64,000 bases of DNA from Kribbella sp. NBC_01245 (GTDB lineage Bacteria > Actinomycetota > Actinomycetes > Propionibacteriales > Kribbellaceae): assembly GCF_036226525.1 (NCBI RefSeq), contig NZ_CP108487.1:8184001-8248000 (forward strand). The letters are read 5' to 3'. Position numbers and translations under genes: made by a program. This document shows positions 8,141 through 14,085 of the stretch, one piece after another. The notes beneath the pieces are model-generated. The model was not told the origin of the DNA and searched no databases. It saw only the letters and a list, made by a program, of their open reading frames with translations. The first letter of the stretch is position 1. The number at the start of each line of letters is the position of its first letter.

Positions 8141-9064
8141 ATGGAAACGAGGTCCGGCATCCCGTCCTTCGCGCAGTTGGTCCAGCGCGTTTTCGAGGAG
8201 TCACCCTTGATTGGGCTGCACGGCACGGGCGTGGGCGTAGAGCGCAGCACGGCGGGTCCGGATGTCGCGCCGGATCGGTTCACGTTCGCGTACGCACCGC
8301 CCGACCGGTGGCGGCTGGAACGCCCGCCGGGCAAGCTGCGCGCGATCGGCGATCGCCGCCGCGAGGTAGAGGAGACACCCGACGGCGTGGCAAGGAGGGT
8401 GCACGTCGGCGGCGGATGGTCCGGTGAACCAGCCAGCTGGCTGCTGCGCCCATCACTGACCGGGGTCAGCGCATCGGAGTGGCTCAGGGTCGACCTCGTC
8501 GGGACCGTGATGGCCGACTCTGTCGCCGGCCGGCCGTGCTGGCGGGTGCCCCTATCACCGAAAGATGGTCAGGCCTGGCTGTGGTTCGATGCCGAACTGC
8601 CGCTCCTGCTGAGGATCGCTGCCGGCAGTACCGAGCCGGCATCCGCCGACCTGTTCGCCGAAGTGAGTGAGCTGCAGATCGGTTCAACCGGGCCGAATCC
8701 GATCGACCACCCATTGCTCAACGACTCGCTTCACCGTCCAATTACCGCGGTTCCCGAAGGCGCGAAGGGCGTGTTGCAGGCGATCCGCGCCGCGATTCCC
8801 CATGCGCACGATGTCGAGTTGTGCGGCTGGGAACCGACCGGTGAATTCGTGGCCCGCGTCGCAGGCATCGGCTCCCGCAGAGAAGCTGAGCTGGTGCTCG
8901 ACCGTCGCCGCTCCACTGCGGCGCCCTATGAGGGCACTCATGCCTATTTGATGCGTGGCGGGGATGCAGACTGGTGTCTGTCGATCGACTGCGATCCCGA
9001 CCTCGACCGAGGCTGGGTCCGCGAGCTGGCGAAGCGGCTGCCTGCAGCACTGAACGCGTACTGA
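8141..9064 (+). CDS. Protein of unknown function
   Basis: 307 residues, no signal peptide or TM segment. The ATG at 8141 has AGGAG upstream (8132-8136). The central part alternates short beta strands with Trp/Leu/Arg residues (WLRVDLVGTVMADSVAGRPCW, AWLWFDAELPLLLRI). That pattern recalls LolA/RseB-type lipoprotein-carrier folds, but this is only an impression. The C-terminal ~100 residues (from about VPEGAKGVLQAIRAAIP) look like a separate alpha/beta domain. No catalytic motif recognised. Its 3' end overlaps by 121 bases the opposing open frame of the damaged secreted gene. Confidence 0.75.
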   Translation: METRSGIPSFAQLVQRVFEESPLIGLHGTGVGVERSTAGPDVAPDRFTFAYAPPDRWRLERPPGKLRAIGDRRREVEETPDGVARRVHVGGGWSGEPASWLLRPSLTGVSASEWLRVDLVGTVMADSVAGRPCWRVPLSPKDGQAWLWFDAELPLLLRIAAGSTEPASADLFAEVSELQIGSTGPNPIDHPLLNDSLHRPITAVPEGAKGVLQAIRAAIPHAHDVELCGWEPTGEFVARVAGIGSRREAELVLDRRRSTAAPYEGTHAYLMRGGDADWCLSIDCDPDLDRGWVRELAKRLPAALNAY

Positions 9065-9749
9065 CAGCCGCCACGCCGATCGGACCGACGCAGAGTCGCG
9101 GTCAGCTCAGTGCTGGGATACCAGGCGTGCCAGTTATAGGCATGGATCGCGCCCGGGTACAGCTCTTCGTATCCCTTCACCGGGTCAGGGAAGTTGTTGA
9201 CCTCCTTGCGGGCCTGCGCATAGAAGAAGTCTGGGTTGACCTGATAGCCGGAGTCCCAGATCAGGTGCAGCCGCCACCGCGGCCACGGCCCGTCGAAGCA
9301 CTGCCTCCACACGATGTCGAAGTTTCCCCACACGTCGCCACCGCCGCCATAGGCGGCGTTGCCCTTTACCCAGGAGCAGTAGGCCGAGACGACGACATTG
9401 CAGCTGTCGGTGTACTCGCAGTTGGTGTCATCTGAATCGGACACGCTCTCGGACGACTGTGTGCTGTTCGGCTCCGAGACCTGCTCATTCACCACCGTGC
9501 GACGACCGTCGCTTGCGGTCTTCTCATAGGTGAGTGAGTTGCCAATGCAGGCCCACCACCTGGGCGCTTTAGCCCGGGCGGCTGCAACACACGCCGCTCC
9601 GCCTGGTCCGCCAGGCCCGTCATTCACCGCGCCGGCCACGATCTGTGGATCATCATCGGTCGCTGCCCTGACGCCGGAACGACCAGCCCTCCCGCCGCCA
9701 GCTCGGTGAGTGTCGCCCCCGCGGCGAGCCGTTGAATTGCCCTTCGCAT
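8944..9749 (-). pseudogene. Frameshifted secreted Cys/Trp-rich protein
   Basis: The ATG at 9749 has a strong SD (GGGAGG, 7 bases upstream) and opens a signal-like peptide (MRRAIQRLAAGATLTELAAG, then LVVPASG). That frame stops at 9624. From about 9680 the other minus-strand frame continues as plausible extracytoplasmic protein: AATDDDPQIVAGAVNDG, several Cys, and Trp/Tyr-rich segments such as DVWGNFDIVWRQCFDGPW and HAYNWHAWYPSTEL. The two halves join if one base is gained or lost near 9665-9690. The downstream frame has no in-frame stop until 8944, inside the opposing gene, so the natural C-terminus (probably near 9075) is also uncertain. No family recognised. Alternatives: a sequencing error, or a downstream GTG start without signal peptide. 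Confidence 0.55.
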
Positions 9750-9985
9750 CCAAATCCCTCCCAGCGTGAAACTGCGATACACATCGAAGCGTTCTGACGC
9801 ATTCGACATCGCGAATTGTGATCCAGTCGTTACATTTCGGCGAGTGAGTCATTACAGAGAGGGCCTGGCGGCGACGTGATCGGCTTATCGGACCCGCCTT
9901 GCGGCCCGTGGCCTGTCGTGTTGTGCCCGCAGATTCCTTGGATCCAGGCGTAGTAGAGGCTCCGCCAAGGTGCGGAAGGCTGTTT

Positions 9986-10008
9986 GGACCGGACCGGACC
10001 GGACCGGA
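9986..10008 (+). repeat. GGACC pentanucleotide tandem repeat
   Basis: Four full GGACC units plus GGA, a short slippage-prone tract in non-coding DNA. Confidence 0.8.
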
Positions 10009-10168
10009 GCGGGCGGCGGCGAGCAGCCCGTCGACGTCGACCTCGATGAGGTGGCGGCGGCGCTGGCGAGGGCACTGGCGATGCACTGGGGAGGTGATCA
10101 TCACGCGACAGCGGGGGCAGCCGACGCTGAGCGCGGCGGGCGGACTCAGGCATGTGTCTAACCCCGCG

Positions 10169-10266
10169 CCTGAACCGTCTCGGTCATCCACGGGGGTGAC
10201 CGGGGACGCACAACCTGGGGCGGATCGCCCATCACGGGGTGGGCGATCGGTCTCCGCTTCGGTTCC
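10169..10266 (+). repeat. 98-bp dispersed intergenic repeat, copy 2
   Basis: Copy of 7944-8042. Its hairpin is slightly degraded: the stem GATCGCCCA (10223-10231) / TGGGCGATC (10240-10248) is intact, but the next outer pair is mismatched. It ends 38 bases before the SRAP start codon, so here it lies in a 5' region rather than after a gene. Confidence 0.8.
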
Positions 10267-10303
10267 TCCATTTTTGTCCGTGCGGTTGTCTAGGGTGGGT
10301 TGC

Positions 10304-11116
10304 ATGTGTGGTCGATATGCGTCCAGCCGGGATCCGGGTGATCTTGTCGTCGAGTTCGAGATCGACGCGGGCAATGTGCGGGAGACGGTGCAGGAGGTCG
10401 AGGCGAGTTACAACGTCGCCCCGACCGATCCGGTGCTGGCCGTCGTCGAGCGCAAGGACCGGGAGAAACCCGACGAGGTGATCCGCAAACTCACCACGGT
10501 GAAGTGGGGCCTGGTGCCGTCGTGGGCGAAGGACACCTCGATCGGCAGCCGGCTGATCAACGCCCGGATGGAGACCGTCGCGGAGAAGCCCGCCTTCCGC
10601 AAGGCGTTCGCGACCCGGCGCTGCATCCTGCCGGCCGACGGTTATTACGAGTGGTACGAGACGGAGCAGAAGCTCAAGGGCAAACCCGTCAAACAGCCGT
10701 ACTTCATCCACCCGGCCGATGGTGGCGTGCTGGCGATGGCCGGGTTGTACGAGATCTGGCGGGACAAGACCGTGCCCGATCCGGAGAAGGATGAGGCCTG
10801 GCTCTGGACCTGCACGGTGCTGACCACCACCGCGACCGACGACCTCGGCCGGATCCACGACCGGATGCCACTGCTGGTGGAGAAGGAGCGGTACGACGCG
10901 TGGCTGGATCCGCGCAAGTCCGATCCCGACGACCTGCTCGGTCTGCTGGTGCCTGCCGCGCCCGGCCGGTTGGAGGCGTATCCGGTATCGAAGGCGGTCA
11001 GTTCCGTGAAGAACAACGGCCGCCACCTGATCGATCCACTGCCTCTGGACGGCACGGACCCGGCCGACGCAAAGGTGGTGGCAGCCGACGTACAGGACGA
11101 TGCGACGTTGTTCTAG
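10304..11116 (+). CDS. SRAP-domain DNA-protein crosslink protein (YedK/HMCES family)
   Basis: 270 residues. The ATG at 10304 puts the catalytic Cys at position 2 (MCGRYASS), as SRAP proteins require because Cys2 is exposed after Met removal. Other family landmarks: YNVAPTDPV, WGLVPSWAK, NARMETVAEKPAF with the active-site Asn, GYYEW with the catalytic Glu, and HDRMPLLV with the His. SRAP proteins form a thiazolidine crosslink with abasic sites in single-stranded DNA and protect them. The family is usually 200-270 residues, so this is full length with an extended C-terminus. It stands alone, flanked by repeats. Confidence 0.93.
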   Translation: MCGRYASSRDPGDLVVEFEIDAGNVRETVQEVEASYNVAPTDPVLAVVERKDREKPDEVIRKLTTVKWGLVPSWAKDTSIGSRLINARMETVAEKPAFRKAFATRRCILPADGYYEWYETEQKLKGKPVKQPYFIHPADGGVLAMAGLYEIWRDKTVPDPEKDEAWLWTCTVLTTTATDDLGRIHDRMPLLVEKERYDAWLDPRKSDPDDLLGLLVPAAPGRLEAYPVSKAVSSVKNNGRHLIDPLPLDGTDPADAKVVAADVQDDATLF

Positions 11117-11121
11117 GGGTA

Positions 11122-11285
11122 AGTGCCCTGCGTTGGAAGTTCTTCGGCGCTTGCGGCGCCCAGGCACGCACCTCACGGCACTGGAGAATCATCCACGATG
11201 CTCCGCATCGAGGACGCTCCTCCAGCACCGCGATGCACGCACCTGACCACCGCAATCACTCGAACAACTTCCAACGCAGGGCACT
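11122..11285. repeat. 164-bp nested imperfect palindrome with perfect 20-bp ends
   Basis: Terminal inverted repeats at 11122-11141 (AGTGCCCTGCGTTGGAAGTT) and 11266-11285 are perfectly complementary over 20 bp. Inside them the sequence continues to pair imperfectly, and the centre is a small CGATG/CATCG hairpin. No open frame inside and no obvious target-site duplication. It fills the gap between the SRAP and hydrolase genes. Confidence 0.8.
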
Positions 11286-11326
11286 GGAGCGCTGTCGTTG
11301 CTATGGGTAGATGACAGAATCGCTCC

Positions 11327-11956
11327 GTGACCGATGAACGCATTGTGGCGACACCCCAGGGTGAGGCACGGATCGTGGCGCACCGGGCCCGGAGGCCGAT
11401 CGCCACGCTGGCGCTCGGACACGGTGCCGGTGGTGGGATCGAGGCTGGCGATCTGGTCGCGCTGGCGGCGAGACTGCCGCGGCAGGACATCAACGTGTTC
11501 CTGATCGAGCAGCCCTGGCGCCGCGCCGGCAAGAAGGTCGCGCCCGCGCCGAAGCTGCTCGACGAGGCGTGGATCGCGACGATCGGCCAGCTCCGGATCC
11601 GTACGCCGCTGGTGCTCGGCGGGCGTAGTGCCGGGGCCCGGGTGGCCTGCCGTACGGCGACCAGCCTCGGCGGTTCCGGCGTACTGGCGCTGTCGTTTCC
11701 GTTGCACCCGCCGGGTAAACCGGAGAAGACGCGGGTGGACGAGCTGCGCGGGACCCGGCTGCCGACGTTCGTCATCCAGGGCGAGAAGGACCCGTTCGGT
11801 GCACCGGACGAGTTCCCGCCGCTGACCGAGATGGCCGTCGTACCGGATGCCGACCACTCGTTCAAGGTGCCGAAACGGGCCGAGCTGACCCAGCAGGAGA
11901 GCTTCGACCTGCTCGTCGAGGCCACTCTGGAGTGGATCACCCGGACGATCGCCTGA
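11327..11956 (+). CDS. Alpha/beta-hydrolase of the KANL3/Tex30 type
   Basis: 209 residues, GTG start. The strand-helix order of small alpha/beta hydrolases is visible: oxyanion region LALGHGAGGG (about residues 28-37), nucleophile elbow GGRSAGARVA (Ser near residue 99), acid in GEKDPFG, and His in DADHSF near residue 183. All three catalytic residues are present, so it should be an active serine hydrolase. The substrate is unknown; bacterial members are often annotated as dienelactone-hydrolase-like. The TGA is the first of five in-frame stops in a 12-bp tandem repeat. Confidence 0.85.
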   Translation: MTDERIVATPQGEARIVAHRARRPIATLALGHGAGGGIEAGDLVALAARLPRQDINVFLIEQPWRRAGKKVAPAPKLLDEAWIATIGQLRIRTPLVLGGRSAGARVACRTATSLGGSGVLALSFPLHPPGKPEKTRVDELRGTRLPTFVIQGEKDPFGAPDEFPPLTEMAVVPDADHSFKVPKRAELTQQESFDLLVEATLEWITRTIA

Positions 11957-12004
11957 GTCGTCGCCTGAGTCGTCGCCTGAGGCGTCGCCTGAGGCGTCGT
12001 TTGA
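11950..12004 (+). repeat. 12-bp tandem repeat that stacks in-frame stop codons
   Basis: About 4.5 units of CGCCTGAGTCGT and variants. Because the period is a multiple of three, it places TGA in the hydrolase frame at 11954, 11966, 11978, 11990 and 12002. It ends four bases before the SigR promoter. Confidence 0.85.
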
Positions 12005-12007
12005 GGT

Positions 12008-12034
12008 GGGAATGCGTCGTTGCCGAGCCTTGTT
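12008..12034 (+). promoter_or_regulatory. SigR-type (thiol-stress) promoter
   Basis: GGGAAT at 12008-12013 and GTT at 12032-12034, separated by exactly 18 bases. This matches the GGGAAT-N18-GTT consensus of SigR/SigH promoters. It points into sigR, so the operon is probably autoregulated, as in Streptomyces and mycobacteria. Expected transcription start near 12041. Confidence 0.85.
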
Positions 12035-12106
12035 GAGGCAGGTATGGCAGTGAGATCCATGACGCTGGACAAACCTCTGGTCAAGAGCCCGGTATTCTCG
12101 GTAACG

Positions 12107-12748
12107 ATGCCGACTCCGACGACCACCGAGACTCCCGAGCAGCGAACCGAGCGCTTCGAGCGCGAGGCGCTGCCTTTCCTCGACCAGATGTACGCCGCCG
12201 CGATGCGGATGACCCGCAACCCCTCGGACGCCGAGGACCTGGTGCAGGACACCTTCGCGAAGGCCTACAGCTCGTTCCACCAGTTCACGCCCGGGACCAA
12301 CCTGAAGGCGTGGCTGTACCGGATCCTGACCAACACCTTCATCAACGGCTACCGCAAGAAGCAGCGGCAGCCGACGCAGTCTCCCACCGAGGAGATCGAG
12401 GACTGGCAGCTCACCGCCGCCGAGTCGCACACCCCGGGCGGGCTGAAGTCCGCCGAGGCGGTGGCGCTGGAGCACCTGCCCGACAGCGACGTGAAACAGG
12501 CGTTGCAGTCGATCCCGGAAGACTTCCGGCTGGCCGTTTACCTGGCCGACGTCGAGGGCTTCCCGTATAAGGAGATCGCCGAGATCATGGGCACGCCGGT
12601 CGGGACCGTGATGTCCAGACTGCACCGTGGCCGGCGCCAGCTCCGTGATCTGCTGTCGGACTACGCTCGCGACCGGGGCCTGATCCCGGCGGACGAGTCC
12701 GCCCAGGCCGATGCTGTGGCCGGGACCGGTTCGGAGGGGAAGTCATGA
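12107..12748 (+). CDS. sigR: ECF sigma factor SigR/SigH (thiol-oxidative stress)
   Basis: 213 residues from the ATG at 12107. Region 2 contains LPFLDQMYAAAMRMTRNPSD and EDLVQDTFAKAY; the segment NLKAWLYRILTNTFIN is a hallmark of SigR/SigH; region 4 ends with GTPVGTVMSRLHRGRRQL. It is held inactive by RsrA and released on disulfide stress to induce thioredoxin, mycothiol and proteostasis genes. Alternative in-frame starts at 12044 and 12059 would add 21 or 16 residues. Streptomyces makes a longer unstable SigR from such upstream starts, so both forms may exist here. It overlaps rsrA by four bases (ATGA). Confidence 0.93.
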   Translation: MPTPTTTETPEQRTERFEREALPFLDQMYAAAMRMTRNPSDAEDLVQDTFAKAYSSFHQFTPGTNLKAWLYRILTNTFINGYRKKQRQPTQSPTEEIEDWQLTAAESHTPGGLKSAEAVALEHLPDSDVKQALQSIPEDFRLAVYLADVEGFPYKEIAEIMGTPVGTVMSRLHRGRRQLRDLLSDYARDRGLIPADESAQADAVAGTGSEGKS

Positions 12749-13020
12749 GCTGCGGCGGACACCACGACGTCGACTGCGGAGAGATCCTGCAACGGGTCTA
12801 CGTCTTCATCGACAACGAGCTCGAGGACGCGAGCTGCGCCGAGATCAAGGCCCACCTCGACGAGTGCGCCCCCTGCCTCGACGAGTACGACCTGGAGCGC
12901 TGCGTGAAGAAACTCGTCAACCGCTCCTGCGGCGACGAGCACGCCCCCGACGCCCTCCGCCAGAAGATCCTGGCCCGCATTACCGAAGTCCGCCTGGAAA
13001 TCACCACCACCCAGGAGTAG
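12745..13020 (+). CDS. rsrA: Zinc-binding redox anti-sigma factor RsrA
   Basis: 91 residues. The ZAS motif is HLDECAPC, with zinc ligands C11, H37, C41 and C44 at the same numbers as in Streptomyces RsrA; C3 and C31 are also conserved. Oxidation forms a C11-C44 type disulfide, ejects zinc and frees SigR. Where the Streptomyces protein has two adjacent Cys (61, 62), this one has Ser61-Cys62, plus an extra Cys at 53. Its ATG overlaps the sigR stop, ensuring balanced synthesis. Confidence 0.94.
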   Translation: MSCGGHHDVDCGEILQRVYVFIDNELEDASCAEIKAHLDECAPCLDEYDLERCVKKLVNRSCGDEHAPDALRQKILARITEVRLEITTTQE

Positions 13021-13031
13021 TCAGCCCGGGT

Positions 13032-13940
13032 TCAGCGCTTGGCCGTGCCGATTTGGTCGGCGGGTGGGGCGTTGACGGGGAGCGGCTCGCCGTAGCTGGT
13101 GAACGTCGCCTGCAGGCTGGTCCGGCCGGATTGCGGGCGCGTGGTCATGAACGCCACCCGGACCGGCAGGTTGCCCTCGCCGAGCCAGATGTTGACGTCC
13201 AAGGTCCTCGGCATGTCCTGGGTGCTGGTGACGTACGGGCTCAGCGCCTTGGCGGCGACGGCCTTGCGCAGATCGATCACCAGGCGGTATTTCGTGGCGA
13301 CGTCGTCCTCGATGCTCTCCTTGGCTCCGCGGGTGAAGGTGGCGTACGGCGCACCGTTCGCGAGGAGGTGCGGCAACGACTGGCTCGCGATGATCTCGGC
13401 CAACGCGGCCGACATGGTCACCTGCGCGCTCGGCGTCTTGGTCACCTTGACCCAGGGCTTGGCCTCGTTGCCCGTGAGGCTCTTGTCCTTGATGTAGAAG
13501 ACGCCGTCGATCCGGACGAAGTGGATGTCGTCGGCCCGCACCGACATGTCCGTCGTGGTCGCCTTGAAGCGCAGGTTGGCCGTGATCGAGGCCGGGCCGT
13601 CCTCGTCGGTGGTCACCGCGGTGACGGCGACCGTGCCCTTGGCCTTGAGCGCGCGTACGACCTGAGGGCCGAAGTTGTCCCGCGTCAACGGGCCCTTCAC
13701 GGGCGGCGGCAGCTTCATCGACGTCGTCGCGCCGGGGGTGGCCGTGGCGGTCGCGTCGGTCGGCCCGGGCGTCGGTGTTGTCGGGGTCTGGCCCGGGGGA
13801 GTAGTTGCCGTTCCGCCGGGGTCGGCCGGGACCGTCGTACTCGTGCTCGGGCTGTTGCTCGCGGCTGGGTCGGAACCCCCACAACCAGCCAGACCGGCGA
13901 CCACGAGCAGGGCGGACACACTGACGACGTACGACTTCAC
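13032..13940 (-). CDS. LppX/LprAFG-family lipoprotein
   Basis: 302 residues from the GTG at 13940, which gives a compact lipoprotein signal (VKSYVVSVSALLVVAGLAGC); the lipobox LAGC has its Cys at residue 20. A Pro/Thr/Ala spacer (about 25-80) tethers the domain through the wall. The folded part (about 85-302) has the strand pattern of the LppX/LprG (LolA-like) carriers: TVAVTAVTTDEDGPASITANLRF, FVRIDGVFYIKD, MPRTLDVNIWLGEGNLPVRV. In mycobacteria such proteins carry acylated lipids across the periplasm; the cargo here is unknown. Convergent with rsrA, 11 bases apart. Confidence 0.85.
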   Translation of the reverse strand: MKSYVVSVSALLVVAGLAGCGGSDPAASNSPSTSTTVPADPGGTATTPPGQTPTTPTPGPTDATATATPGATTSMKLPPPVKGPLTRDNFGPQVVRALKAKGTVAVTAVTTDEDGPASITANLRFKATTTDMSVRADDIHFVRIDGVFYIKDKSLTGNEAKPWVKVTKTPSAQVTMSAALAEIIASQSLPHLLANGAPYATFTRGAKESIEDDVATKYRLVIDLRKAVAAKALSPYVTSTQDMPRTLDVNIWLGEGNLPVRVAFMTTRPQSGRTSLQATFTSYGEPLPVNAPPADQIGTAKR

Positions 13941-14085
13941 GGCGACTCTCTTCGGGGACGACGGGATACCAGGCCGGAGCGGCCATTGGGGGCCAGATCG
14001 GCCCGCGGTCCGGATCGCCCCCATACTCCGGATCGGCCCACAGTATGGAGGCGGACGTGCCGGTTTGGCCAGCACGGTTTGAGAC

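Larger units (their letters stand above)
9750..10303. other. Gene-poor interval with short repeats
   Basis: 554 bp without a convincing gene. It holds the likely promoter of the frameshifted gene, a GGACC pentamer repeated 4.6 times at 9986-10008, and copy 2 of the 98-bp hairpin repeat (10169-10266). A 63-codon plus-strand frame at 9970-10161 (VDVDLDEVAAALARALAMHW) may be a decayed gene end, but nothing supports it as functional. Confidence 0.5.

Noticed and set aside
9750..10374. Upstream extension of the frameshifted gene's second frame to 10374
   Set aside because: The extension crosses the hairpin repeat and the GGACC tract and has non-coding composition; the signal peptide with SD at 9749 is a better start.
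11122..11285. Intact insertion sequence
   Set aside because: Only 164 bp, no transposase frame and no clear target duplication; described as a palindrome instead.
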